From Didymella arachidicola (Eukaryota > Ascomycota > Dothideomycetes > Pleosporales > Didymellaceae), in NCBI GenBank assembly GCA_016630955.3, contig CM049990.2, positions 868,001-932,000 of the forward strand: a stretch of DNA of 64,000 bases, written 5' to 3'. Every line of letters begins with the position of its first letter. Positions within the stretch are counted from its first letter, which is position 1. Below are positions 1 to 10,847 of the stretch, in pieces. The notes under the pieces are model-generated. The model worked only from the letters and a program-made list of their open reading frames with translations, was not told the DNA's origin and searched no databases. The translations under genes and the position numbers were made by a program.

Positions 1-913
1 GGTGGCCCAGTCTTCACGCTATTGTGCAATTGTACAAGCAAGGCCGCTAGCCGAAGATCGCAGCTCACTTGGCACGTGTCGGAGAGCCGTATACCGGGGT
101 CTCTGTCACGGGCTTGCTTGTAGTGTACCATGCTTCCATGCCAACAATTGCGCTTTCTTGACCGGAAAGCTGAATTCTAGGCTTACTGCTAGGGCTTCAA
201 TGTCTTGTACCCCAAAATCAATCAGACACTTATTCGCTGCGGCGACTCATCGCTATTAGTCCCGCGAGTAGGGCCTCGCTGCTATACTCGAAAACCGCAT
301 GCTACCCAGAAAGTACCGCAGTCTGGCGTTCCGAACCTACAAACCAACATGGACTATCGCAGGCTTACCGTAAGGAACCTTCCGAGGTCAGCTGAACCAC
401 GCTCCAAGGCACGCGAGAATACCAAAAACAAGCCCCTACAAGCAATGCATGTCTGGTCTCGATCCACAACTCCTCGCTTGGCAACGTTCCTCGTAGCTAC
501 TCCCACCACTCAGAGTCCATGACAGCCTACCTGATATGCCTCAGCTCTTATCGCCAAAAGACTTATGCCGAAAGGTAAGCCTACGATCAGTCTAGTTCGC
601 CAATTGAGCGTTCTTAAGCCTGCCAAGCTCACGCCTCGTCTTGTGCGCATTGCTTACACCAGCAAAGAGGCGCAGACTAGACTCAAAAAGATTAGCTGTA
701 GACATTCTGGATGTCTTGCTGGGCAGCAACTGCTCAAAAGGCCAGACAAACATGTCGAGTCTGGAGTTCTATAGCAGTGTTGGAGACTGTATATAAAGAT
801 ACTTGAGTGTCTCGCTAGAAAGTGCATCTCCAGCTTCAATCTCAACAAGCCTCTTCAGCCATAAAGAGCACTTCACTGCCATCTAGTAACATATCGAGAG
901 TACCTTTTAAGTC
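1..913. other. 5' flank of the peroxidase gene, no gene seen
   Basis: I see no convincing gene here. Open frames are short, lack codon bias and resemble no family. The last 125 bases look like the promoter and 5' leader of the peroxidase gene that starts at 914. Confidence 0.5.
790..798 (+). promoter_or_regulatory. TATA box of the class II-type peroxidase gene
   Basis: TATATAAAG lies about 120 bases upstream of the peroxidase ATG. The intervening leader is pyrimidine- and A-rich, as expected for a fungal 5' UTR. Confidence 0.5.
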
Positions 914-1944
914 ATGCATATTGCCAACCTTCTTCTGCTGGCTTCGTCCACTGCAGCTATCTCGTTACCAAATCTACCCGACATCCCTACACTCTTTGCT
1001 CGCAACACCAACATCGCCCGCAAGCAAGGACACGGCTCTGGAGATAGCTCTGAAGGCAGCTCTGGCTCATGTCCAGCAGTCTGGACCCAGATCTCCAAAG
1101 ACCTAACTGCGAAGTTCCTAAGCAACGGGCAATGCAACCCGTATGCTCGCGCTGCCATCCGAGCTGTCTTTCACGACTGCGGAGGTTCGTCACCATATAC
1201 TCTTACCTCTCTTCTTCACTAACAGATCCAGCATGGAACACCGCCCAAGGCACCACAGGCGGCTGCGACGGCTCTCTTGTTCTCGCCGGTGAACTCGCAC
1301 TGCCAGAAAACAAGGGCCTCAGTGGCATCGCCGGATACCTCAAGGGTCTGGCAAATAGCTACCACGTCGGCGTGGCAGACATGATCGTATTTGCCGGCAG
1401 CCACGCAATCGTGACCTGCCCTGGCGGTCCGCGCGTGCAAACATACATCGGTCGCAAAGACTCGTCCACCAGGGCACCCCCAGGCCTGCTCCCCGACGTC
1501 AACGCCCCAGCAGATGAACTATTCAAGCTCTTCCAAGACAAGGGCTTCAACGCCGTCGACCTCGCCGCCCTGCTCGGCGCACACTCTACCTCCAACCAAT
1601 TCAACTTCAACAAATCCACCGACGCCGTCGGCAAGCCCCAGGACTCAACACCAGGCATCTGGGACGTCAAGTACTACTCGGAAACCACTGCGCCGCCCAA
1701 GGACGTGGTCGTCTTCCCGAGCGACGCCAAGCTGGCTGCGCACGCCACCGTAGGTAAGGAGTTTAAGGGCTTCGTGGGCAATGCGGGGAAGTGGAATGGC
1801 AAGTTTGCAGACGCCATGGCGCGGATGGAAAGGTTTGGGAGTGATGGGACGAAGGGACTTGTTGATTGCACGGGCGTGCTGCCTGCTGCTACAGTGGCGA
1901 AGAGGGAGATGAGGGGGATGCCGATGTTTGCGCCTAGGCATTGA
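914..1944 (+). CDS. Secreted class II-type heme peroxidase
   Basis: Predicted extracellular heme peroxidase of the plant/fungal superfamily (ligninase-like branch of ascomycetes), oxidising phenolic or aromatic substrates with H2O2. Exons 914-1184 and 1232-1944 give 327 aa. A signal peptide covers about residues 1-18. The distal site reads RAVFHDCG (Arg83, His87), followed by a GGCDGS calcium-type loop at 100-105. The proximal heme ligand is His208 in LLGAHST. The intron (1185-1231) has donor GTTCGT. An AG at 1225 is also in frame, but the AG at 1231 sits at a normal distance from the CTAAC branch site and gives a smoother HDCG-AWNT join. A TATA box lies upstream. I could not assign Mn-binding residues or a surface tryptophan, so lignin-degrading ability is not shown. 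Family call is confident, substrate is not. Confidence 0.85.
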
Positions 1945-2473
1945 TGTGTTGTTATTAAAAGTTTCATAATTTATTTGAATTCGGGTATCCGAAGCTTTTG
2001 GCAGCGCAACGTGACATTCCTGGTAGCATTGATATTCATGTCGTAGAACAGTGATGGCGCTAAGCTCGAGAGGCGGTTCTTGATCGCATTGAAGAATCCA
2101 ATCAACAGCTGTAGAAGACATCTCCGACAGGTGACACTTTTCTCGAAGCACCATGATCAACTCGTCCAGTTGAGAAAGATACCTAGGTCCCATTATGACA
2201 AATGAGACATTGTGATGCTCAAGAAATGCGGGACATGATGTCTAGAAGCATATCGCCACAGATCTTTGAGTCACTAACAGGGCCTGTCGATGTCTACCAT
2301 AGGCATCTTCATCTTCACCTGGAATGTGAGGTGGGCTCACTTGCTGTTGCCTCATTGGCGAGCAAACGGGCTGACAACAACACAGCATCGGATACGCCCG
2401 CAAAACTGGATGCACTATCTCCTGCAGTAAAACAAATACTCTTACTCCCGAAAACATCACTGACATTCCTCAG
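1945..2473. other. Spacer upstream of the coiled-coil gene
   Basis: No independent gene is clear. A possible upstream exon of the next gene lies at 2202-2426. It is separated from the ATG at 2474 by a plausible 47-nt intron (GTAAAA donor, CACTGAC branch, CCTCAG acceptor) and stays in frame. Confidence 0.4.
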
Positions 2474-3565
2474 ATGGACCTCGGCCTCGGAGCACTTTCC
2501 CTTGACGAAGCGGCGACTGGCATGGCGACTGGGCCTGTCGGGGACTCGCAGACGCTATCCTGCCAGCATGAAAGCCTCGTAGCGCAAGAAGCCGCCGAAC
2601 ATCGCGAGAAGAGCGAGTCTGATGCGTTTCATCAGGATTATACGGGTGGTCCTGTCATCGACAGCGGCTTGCCGTTTGGCATGCAGATCGACACGTACGC
2701 GGAAGGCACAATCAAGTCCCTGATAAAGGAGTGCGACTTGATGAGAGAGAAGGTCACTTGGTACCAGAAAGCTTACGATGATCTCGAGCAGCGCATATGC
2801 AGAAAAGCTGCCATTGACGTCGACCTCCCAGCCGAGGTGGTACGCCGCCTGAACCGCTTGGAAAACGATGTCGAGCGTTATCGAACCGAGAACACGAATA
2901 TACGAGACAATCTTACTGCCGCCCACAGTGAGATAATCGAGCTCCAGGATGAGATCGTTGGGCAAAAGAACAAGCTGAAGGGAGCGGGAAAGAAGGTTCG
3001 CAACGCGAAGGATGTGGCAGGCAAGCAAGAAGAAAAGGCAAAGAATGCCGTCAATGACAAGCAACTACGAATCACGTCTGAGCGGAAAATGAAGCAGGCA
3101 CGTAACGAAGCTGTCGCCGAGGTAGCGCATCTGACCAAAATGTGCGATGTCCTCCAGACAAACCTCGAAGTGGAGCGCGCTGGTAAGCCACACCTGCGCG
3201 TGGAAGACACTGGGTCAGACCTTGCTGTTGCAGTTATACCAGTGGAGCTTCCGATTCAAAGAGCTCATTTCCAGCACTTGATTGCCGTCTTCGAGTCCAA
3301 TCAGATCAGGATCACTGAGCACTTGCTGCAATGGTACACGGACTGGAAGAAGCCTAAACTACCCAGTCGCCAAGTGGTCGGCGCCAGCTACGTAGACAAG
3401 AACTTCGATAAGGGAGATGTCGATCTTGACAAACTCTATGCCGACATGGTAGATCTCGTTGACGGACACGTGCAGACGGGTGCGGAGCACAACAACCGGC
3501 GTTCCGCTCGCAGCCTTCAGACGATCTGCCGCAACGCTGAAGAACGACACAATGATGGTAACTGA
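2474..3565 (+). CDS. Coiled-coil protein of unknown function
   Basis: I do not recognise a family. The secure part encodes 363 aa. A low-complexity N-terminus (about 1-75) is followed by a long, charged, heptad-like region (about 75-240) rich in Glu, Lys, Arg, Gln and Asn, typical of an extended coiled coil. After that comes a more globular C-terminal segment with HFQHLIAVF and ITEHLLQWYTDW. No signal peptide or membrane segment is visible, so it is probably an intracellular scaffold or structural protein; that is inference only. The start is uncertain: an exon at 2202-2426 could join in phase through an intron at 2427-2473, lengthening the protein to 438 aa. Confidence 0.65.
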   Translation: MDLGLGALSLDEAATGMATGPVGDSQTLSCQHESLVAQEAAEHREKSESDAFHQDYTGGPVIDSGLPFGMQIDTYAEGTIKSLIKECDLMREKVTWYQKAYDDLEQRICRKAAIDVDLPAEVVRRLNRLENDVERYRTENTNIRDNLTAAHSEIIELQDEIVGQKNKLKGAGKKVRNAKDVAGKQEEKAKNAVNDKQLRITSERKMKQARNEAVAEVAHLTKMCDVLQTNLEVERAGKPHLRVEDTGSDLAVAVIPVELPIQRAHFQHLIAVFESNQIRITEHLLQWYTDWKKPKLPSRQVVGASYVDKNFDKGDVDLDKLYADMVDLVDGHVQTGAEHNNRRSARSLQTICRNAEERHNDGN

Positions 3566-4468
3566 AGCGCTTGGCTTATACTTGTGTGTTTCAAATATCT
3601 GAGGGCGAGGCAGTCCGACTGGCTGAGGAGATGGGGCCTCGCAGTCCTCATTTCTCATGCCTCTCATTGTTCTCTACCCTCTTTCCTTTCGTGATTCAGC
3701 GGGACTTATGGCTGCAGCTTTTCTCTCTCATTACATACGCAAGCGAAGTGATCAAATCGCTCTGAGCGTGCCGGCTAACCTGCCAAGTTGCCAGCGCCAC
3801 CGCGCAGGTACGACTCGTATCTACTCTTTTCCACTTCTAAGGTTGTCGTTTTCCACGCTACTGGCGTGGCAGCTGCTGAACGGTACAGCTCCTCTCGAAA
3901 ATCAAGATAGTGGAAATTGCATCCTTCTCCACGTCATGTAGTCTGCAGGTCCAAGGTTCTAGTGTTTCTTGTCATCACATCTGCTTAGCGCTCATCTCCC
4001 TTACCAGCCAATCAGGGTCTTGAACCTCCTTCCAACCCCATTCCCGGCCACGAGGCGGCAGCCAGCTCAGACTCCCGTCAACCGCACATCGTTATGACTG
4101 CCGAAGCTTATCGATTGGCGGTCATGTTCCCTAACGAACCAGGCGTGTCGATGCTGCGTACCTGCAGAGCGGACTTCGGATAAGCTCCGTTTCAGGTGGA
4201 GCTGACATGGCCCCCATCCATCAGCACGATGCGACGGTGCGCCGAGGGGGATGACTGCATCTGTATAAGACATTCGAGTGTGACGGCCTGGATTTTGTTG
4301 TTGTTCTGCTGGTCACTCACTCCTTCTGTCATTCATTTACAGTGCGAACCTGAGGTTCATTATCGCTGTGCGATCCTTACTCAGTGTGATATTCACACTC
4401 CTTTGACACAGATCACATCATACTGCTAGAACAACCTCACCCGTTCCTTCTCTCACGTATCACTCACC
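3566..4468. other. Intergenic, promoter of the BYS1-like gene
   Basis: No gene seen. A TATAAG motif at 4264-4269 is followed by a T/C-rich stretch up to the ATG at 4469, consistent with promoter and leader of the downstream secreted-protein gene. Confidence 0.4.
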
Positions 4469-5330
4469 ATGCAGCCCCTTATCTTGCTCCTTGCTTCCGC
4501 GACCGTGGCATCGGCGACGCACCATAGCCATGTGCACTTTCATCGTCGCAACATCGAACTGGCCCGAGGCGTCGATGACCTTGTCGATACCGTCAAGAAC
4601 AAAACCGATGAACTCGTGGACAACATCTCTGACGCCGCCGACTCCGTTCTCGCTCGTGTCGAGTCGTGGGTCATTCCAGCAACCTGCCCTTGGAAAATCC
4701 CCTGGCCTCTACCAAACACGCCTCAGCCTACAGTTGATAATGTCGACATTCCTCAACTGTCATTATTCCCGCGCCCTGACTCCACCGCCAACACGCTGAC
4801 CATCTACAACTACTGCGACCACGACCTCTACTTTGAGCCACACGTTGGCAACACTGTCGAGGAGACTGGCCACATTCCTGCTGGGGGCAAGCTCGACCGT
4901 CCGTTTGATGCGGCACCTGAGGGCTCGGGCGTCAACTTGAAGGTCTCCAAGACCAAGGGTGACTACTCCAAGCCCGTTCAGATCGAATACGCGGTCTCCA
5001 GCGGTACAGTGTGGTACGACATCAGCCTCATCGACTGTCTCGGCCGCACAGAGGACGGACTACGCAACGGCGATCTTTCTGCTTGTGCTGGCCATGCCTT
5101 GGGTCTACAGATGGGACCTGCCAAGGACGCTATCAGCTTCCAGTGTGGTGCTGGCGCCTGGTGTGACGACCAGGCTTATCTTTACGAAGTATGTACTTGT
5201 GATGACTGGTGTAATCAATGTAAGCTGATTCGTGTAACAGGAGAACCTCTGCAAGAAGAGTAACCCTAACTCGGCCTGTGGCGCTGAGCTGGGTATGGCT
5301 GTTGAGTTTTGTGCTAGTAAGCGAAAGTGA
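4469..5330 (+). CDS. Secreted BYS1/thaumatin-like domain protein
   Basis: Two exons (4469-5188 and 5241-5330) encode 269 aa. A signal peptide (about residues 1-16) is followed by a region with amphipathic helix character and then a BYS1-type domain, named for the Blastomyces yeast-phase-specific protein. Characteristic stretches are LTIYNYCDHDLYF, an AGGKLDRPF segment, VQIEYAVSSGTVWYDIS and LIDCLG. Cys residues are plentiful in the last third, including those added by exon 2 (NLCKKSN, SACGAE, FCASK), so disulfides and an extracellular location are expected. The 52-nt intron starts GTATGT and ends AACAG, phase 0. The molecular function of the family is not established; small secreted members are sometimes considered effectors or cell-surface proteins. 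It is convergent with the GH67 gene. Confidence 0.8.
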
Positions 5331-5795
5331 TGACGTCCTTCATGAATGACGAATGGCGCTCTGGGGTTGGATAGAATAACGATATACATAACGATAACAG
5401 TGTTTTTATTTACTACATCATTCAGACTTGAAAGTGCAGCGATGGAACAGAGCTGCCTTGCCTTCTCGGACACCAGAGTGCGATGCGATAAATTCACACA
5501 CATCTGCACGATCTCCATCATCCTTTGATTAAACAACGCGACCGACATGAGTCCATTATCATGGGCCTGGCGTATCGGGGGCTTTATTTGATGACCGGTC
5601 ATATTAGCGATACGGATGTTGACACGCTTGAACTTGTATGAGACTGCGATGGATGACGTCAAAGACGACCGCGAGCTGGTCACTGCACGAGAGAAAGCAG
5701 GGGGCAAGGGCATTGATATCTCAATGAATTGATTCCAGTCGTTGGTCGGATGACGGAAGTGTTCGACTGCAAGGCTGAAATATGGTTGGCTCTCC
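5331..5795. other. Convergent 3' spacer
   Basis: This lies between the ends of the BYS1-like gene and the GH67 gene. I see no gene, only presumed 3' UTRs and terminators. Confidence 0.4.
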
Positions 5796-8356
5796 TTAGT
5801 CGACGATACCGGGTGGCAAGAAAGAGATGTAATCAAGAGGTGCGGGCTCGATGCCGTCAGGCTGGCCAGTAATGCGCACCATGTCACCTTTTTGCACTGC
5901 AACACCTTTGAACGTGATGCGAGTCGCGGTGTGACCGTCCAGATATCTTGAAGGTTCGTGTCCCAGCTTCTTTTCGTTGTCGCCCTTCCAAACACCCACT
6001 GTTTGATTACCGATCTCAAGCTTATATGAAGAGGTGCCATTAAATAAGTCGTAGTAGTTGATAGCCACGTCATATGCCCCAGAACTGAAGGATACTTCGG
6101 TTGTAGCAGTGCCGGCGGTTGTGTTCGATGTAGTCACGATCGCTGTGAAGCCCGAAGCTGTGTGGAATGGGTTGACCACGTACGGCTTGTATCCGTCCAG
6201 CTTCATGCTCTCGGCTTCAATCCTATACGGGTGGCTGCCAACACGACCGGTCTCATCATCGATTCTCGATAGATTATAGAAGTACTGTGTAATTGAGTCG
6301 CGCCAGACAAGAGAATGTCCAGCTTGGTATGTTTGCCGGAAGAGTTGATGTTCGAAGCGTTCATCGTCGATCTTGCCCTTTAACGACTCCCACTGCTTTT
6401 GAAAGTCTTGCGCGCTGGCTGCTCCTTTGTAGTGAGCGTTATAAAAGTGCTGAATGACAGTCTCATTTGTCGACTTGAGGCGCTGTGTATACGGCACATG
6501 ATGGAACCAAAGTAGAAGATTATCCGGGGTCTTATCGATGTCGTTATAGATCTCGGCGATTTCGGGCGGGTAGTTGCCTGCGTTACCTGTACCGTTTTCG
6601 ATTGTGCGGTCCATTCCAATCGTGACGTTGCCAGCTCGCAGCCACTGTCCCCATCCATTATTGTCCTGCGAGGCTGGATTGGGGCCGAAGTGCGTGTAAA
6701 GGATGTCTGTCAAGGTCTGGACACCGAGATTGCCGCTGTAGTTTTCGTAGGCAGGCCAGGATTTCATCGAAATGTCAGCGATGGTGTCCAGAACGACCTG
6801 ATCTGCACCAAACGTCAATCGAGTCCAGTCCTGCAGAATATCTTCTGAGCCAAGTGAAGCATTCCAAGCCAATTTGCCGTAGGCATACAGATTAGACATA
6901 GCCATGTGGCTGCCAAGCCAAGTGGTGTTTGTCCCAGCACCCGGTACGCCTGCATATCCACCAAGCGGTCGCTTGAACCTCTCTCCTGTGATGACGTCTT
7001 TGATCCTGGTGGACTTATTCTCAGCTCGCAAGTCAAAGTCGAGGATCTCCTTCCACAGCGGCGCGAGATATACGAAGTGACAGTTTTGTCCCAAGTACTC
7101 TGGAGTGACTTGGAGTTCGATAGCAGTGGATGTGTTGTGAAGAGCTGCGAACAGGGGCGAAGGCGCTTCCCTAACCTGGAAATCAATAGGACCATACTTG
7201 ATTTGTATTACAACGTTCTCGTCGAACTGACCATCAAGATGTTGAAAGAACTCTAGCTGTGCGTTTGCGCGATCGGAGGTCCAGTTTGCATAGGTGATAT
7301 GGTTGTCATACACAAAAGCTCTAAACATCACCACGCCACCGTGCGGTTGGACTGCTCGAGCGAACATGTTGGCGCCGTCTGCAAGAGTACGGTTGTATGT
7401 GAGTGGTCCTGGCTGGCCCTCGCTGTTCGCTTTGACAAGATAGCCCGCCATGTCCGGGACCTGAATTTGTCAATGCTGCTTTCGTCAACCAAGATGCTAT
7501 TAAGACCAACCTTTTTGTAGATCTGATCAGTTATGTTCGCCCACCACGCATCGACCTTTGGGTCCAGCGGATCGAATGTGCCTAGCGTGGCGTTGGGAGA
7601 GGCGAAGTTGAGGGAGATGCCCAACTGGACTCCGTAGGGCCTCATGGCATCAGCCAGTCTGCCCAGTCCGTCAACATTGCGGTCGCTCAATAGAGTCGCG
7701 TTGGCGTTGACGTTGTTGACAATGACGCCATTAATACCCACAGATGCCAGCAAGCGTGCGTATTCGGCAGCTCTTGTGATATTATCGACGACGTAACCGC
7801 CACGGAAGAAGTTCGAAGCGCCTCCGTAGCCTCTTTCAATACTTCCGTCCATATTATCCCATTGATTGGTCCATCTGATCGGTGCTTGTGGGTTGGAGAT
7901 GTAATGTCCTAATGTGAAGTTGTTGCGCGCCACCTGCGAGAGATATTCGAAAGCCCCATAGAGCGCGCCTCGTTCATTGCGTCCCAGTATAACAACGCTG
8001 TCATCGCCAGTGCTTAGCATGTACCCGTCATCTTCCAGCTCGTCCGAACCGGAAATGGTGCCGTAGGCCGCAATGTATGCGTCAAGAGTGCCAACGATGA
8101 TGGCTGACGAGTTCGAGCCACCATTGCTCGTCACATCGAAGGCTTTCCCCAAGATGCTCTTGAGACCTTGCTTCAACTCTTGTCCAGCGGTGTAGACTGG
8201 ACTGGCTGTAGTGGAGTTCAGGGCGATAATTGATAAGGGCACTTGCTGAGACTCGCAGCCCTGAGCAGCCGGTGCATAACGAAGCCAGCCTTGAGAGCCA
8301 TCTTCACCAAGCACACTGCCCAGCAGAAGGAGCACCATGGCGACAAGGAAGTGCAT
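5796..8356 (-). CDS. aguA: Secreted GH67 alpha-glucuronidase
   Basis: Predicted xylan alpha-1,2-glucuronidase, which removes (4-O-methyl)glucuronic acid from xylooligosaccharides. Exons on the minus strand are 8356-7511 and 7460-5796, giving 836 aa, the usual length for fungal AguA. Residues 1-17 form a signal peptide. An N-terminal beta domain leads into the catalytic barrel with WTNQWDNMDGSIERGYGG and YLVKANSEGQPGP. By motif and spacing the acid is Glu296 (NSEGQ) and the bases are Asp375 (GPIDFQ) and Glu403 (TPEY). The 50-nt intron (7461-7510) joins IYKK to VPDMAGY. About a dozen N-glycosylation sequons fit secretion. A TATA-like box and an XlnR/CreA-like cluster lie upstream, so induction by xylan and glucose repression are likely. 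A second Met seven codons in is an alternative start. Confidence 0.93.
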
Positions 8357-8417
8357 GGCGTCGTTTCGAAATAGTACTCTTGGCCTCGAGAGAGCAGCCT
8401 GTTCGATGCTCGCAACA

Positions 8418-8423
8418 CTTATA
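8418..8423 (-). promoter_or_regulatory. TATA-like box of the GH67 gene
   Basis: Read on the minus strand this is TATAAG within GGTATAAGTG, about 65 bases upstream of the GH67 ATG. Confidence 0.4.
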
Positions 8424-8580
8424 CCTCGCCGTGGCTTTGCGCGCACAGCCACGCTGTCATTGGTCGATCTGGAAGCAAGACCATCGAGCCGGTTGTACCG
8501 GTGTTCAGGCTGAAATCCACACGAGAAGGCACCATGGCTAGTGATCGATGCGCGGATCAGACGCCGAAAGCGCACAAGTG

Positions 8581-8675
8581 GTGGAGGAATTGCTCCGAGG
8601 TGCGGAGTGCGGAGAAAGCGTCAGTGCTCGTTACTTCCAAGGTCTGATGGGCCGAGATTTAGCCACTCGGTGGGG
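8581..8675 (-). promoter_or_regulatory. XlnR-like site with clustered CreA-like sites
   Basis: On the minus strand, 8664-8658 reads GGCTAAA, the xylanolytic activator XlnR/XYR1 consensus, about 300 bases upstream of the GH67 start. On the plus strand four matches to the CreA consensus SYGGRG lie within 95 bases: GTGGAG (8581), GCGGAG (8602 and 8609) and GTGGGG (8670). The arrangement suits a xylan-induced, glucose-repressed gene. Binding is inferred from motifs only. Confidence 0.5.
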
Positions 8676-8937
8676 ACACGGAGTTGAAGACGAACACCTG
8701 TCGATCAACAGCACAGTCTTGCATCTGCACCACACATCGAGAACCTGAGTACCTTTCGACATCGATATCGACAACTATTTTCAGACCATCAATGCTTGAC
8801 TACGAAAGACTCTTCGCCGTAATTGAAAGGAGTCGTAATCCTTGTTCTTTCTATGGCCACCTCCCTAATTTTTTATCGCCGTACTACCTATGTGAAGATC
8901 AAACGCACACTGACAGAAACTGTACAGAGCCCCGTAG

Positions 8938-10847
8938 CTATGTATATACAACAGCTACATGGTCGTCCATGTACTTCGAGATGTCTCCCAAGAAGCAGGC
9001 GGCCAGGATGCTGACTCCTCCAAACGCTATGCTAACATAGTACACCCATTTGTAGGCCTCGGCATAAGCTAGTTGGCCTGCAAGCACAACCGCTTCGTAT
9101 GCACCCGGAACGCCTTTGATGCCTGGAAGCTCCTCCAGCAGTGGTAGAAGCGATGCGCCCGTGATTACAATGGCTTCCTCGATGACCTTGGGAGAGGTGA
9201 TGTTGAGCTTGGTCACCATGACGCCTCCGATGTAGTGCGTGGCCGAAGGAACGAACTTCGAAATGAAGACGTTGTAGTAGACACAGTATCCTACTGATCC
9301 TCCAATGACTCGAATGGCCAAAGTCAATGCGGCGACAGTCGCAATGAGGTCGTCTGGGCAGATGATAGTAGAGATGATCGACGCAGGAACGACGATACCT
9401 CCAATACCGAGTCCGGCAAGGATCAATAGGCCCCATAGCTGGTAGAGGTTGTCGACTCGAGCAATAGCCAGCGATCCGCATCCTGCAGTCATCAAGATGG
9501 AAGACGCGATCAGCAACTCTTTGTTGTGGCCTCGAAGCACCGAGAGCAGCCACAGAACAATACAAGCTCCTGCAAGGATAGAGAAACCAACGGGGATACC
9601 TCGAATGCCGACGCCAACGGGATCGTGACCATAAACGTTGAAAGCCTGCGTTGGCCAGAACATTAGGATAGAGAAGAAGTTCGCGCCCGAGATGAATGTG
9701 ATCACTAAAGTCAAACCGAGGATGCGGGGCTCTTGACGCAGACGCTTGGGGAACATGGGGTGTTTTGCCCATTTCGCTTCCCACAACACAAAACCCACAA
9801 TCATCACTGCACCGAGGACCAGAGGTGCAAGGACGTGGACGCTTGACCACGGGTATTGGTAGCCACCCCACTGCATACCTGCAAGGTAGAATTAACGAAT
9901 GAACTCGGTTTGATGCAGGCAACTGACCAGCCATGAACAGGATCATTCCTCCCACTGAAAGAAAACCACCGATGTAGTCGATTTCTGCCAAGATTTGCTT
10001 GCGGCTCATTCCCATGCTGTTCACTCGAGGAGGAGGATGATAGAAGATAACGGTCAGTACCAGGCCGATGAAGGCCCAGAGACCGCACCAAAGGCCGATC
10101 CACCTCCAGCTCGAGTGCGAGGCAATCAACTGCGCCCACAAGACCGAAGGACAGAACGGGACAATGGTGAAGATCAGGACCGCGACGTACTTGCCCCGCT
10201 GGCTAGTTGGCGCGAGTTCTGATGTGACGGCCAGTGCTGTAAGCTCATTGATGCCTGCGCCTATACCAGAGAAGACCATGCCACCAATGAAGACATTCAT
10301 AGAATGTGCCGTTGAGCATATGATCATGCCTACGATGAGAAAGCACGCGCCAACGATGGCTACCCAGCGTCGTCCCACAATATCCGAGATGGAACCGACA
10401 AATGGGCAAACAGCTGCAAGGGAGAGCAAATTGGCCAGCACGAACCAGATCCATCGATCCGTGCCACCAATATCGGCGTAAATATATGGGGGGACACCTC
10501 CGAAGAGGTACACGGGTATCTGACTGCCTGTCCACACTTCCTCGTCATTAGCCCGAATTCGCACATCGTGGGCCTTGGACTTACAGAAAGCCATGGCAAT
10601 CAGCGCCATCATCCGCTTGAAGTTCATAGGCGGCTCATGGTCATGATATTCGCCATCACCATACGTTCTCAGGCCGTCCTTCTCGTAGTAGTTGGTATAG
10701 CCGGGCACTCGCTCGCTGGTGTTAATTTGCTCAACGTGCTCCAAGGTTACCTTTGTTGGTGAGTGCTCCGAATTGTCTGCAGAGTCAGCATGTTCATCTC
10801 CTATCCACCAGGTCTCACACACCGGAACTGCCACTGCGCTCAGCCAT
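8938..10847 (-). CDS. MFS transporter, TRI12/siderophore-type
   Basis: Predicted plasma-membrane major facilitator of the fungal trichothecene-efflux/siderophore transporter family. Four exons (10847-10823, 10776-10585, 10536-9928, 9878-8938) encode 588 aa, a normal length. The cytosolic N-terminus is about 80 aa. Family landmarks are a PVYLFGGVPPYIYADIGG loop, DIVGRRWVA after TM2, SELAPTSQRGKY in the TM4-5 region, and about 12-14 hydrophobic helices. The first intron has donor GTGTGT. The second is best read with an AAG acceptor, giving AFLWTGSQIP; a CAG nine bases further is also in frame but deletes conserved Leu-Trp-Thr. The third has donor GTCAGT. The substrate cannot be told from sequence: toxin export, siderophore uptake and drug efflux are all possible. 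It sits tandem with the GH67 gene, same strand. Confidence 0.87.

Noticed and set aside
2202..2426. Possible first exon of the coiled-coil gene
   Set aside because: It joins in phase through a plausible intron, but its codon use is weak and the ATG at 2474 suffices, so I kept it as an alternative only.
5105..6073. 322-codon minus-strand open frame
   Set aside because: It overlaps the BYS1-like exon and the GH67 3' end in the wrong frame and has no recognisable domain.
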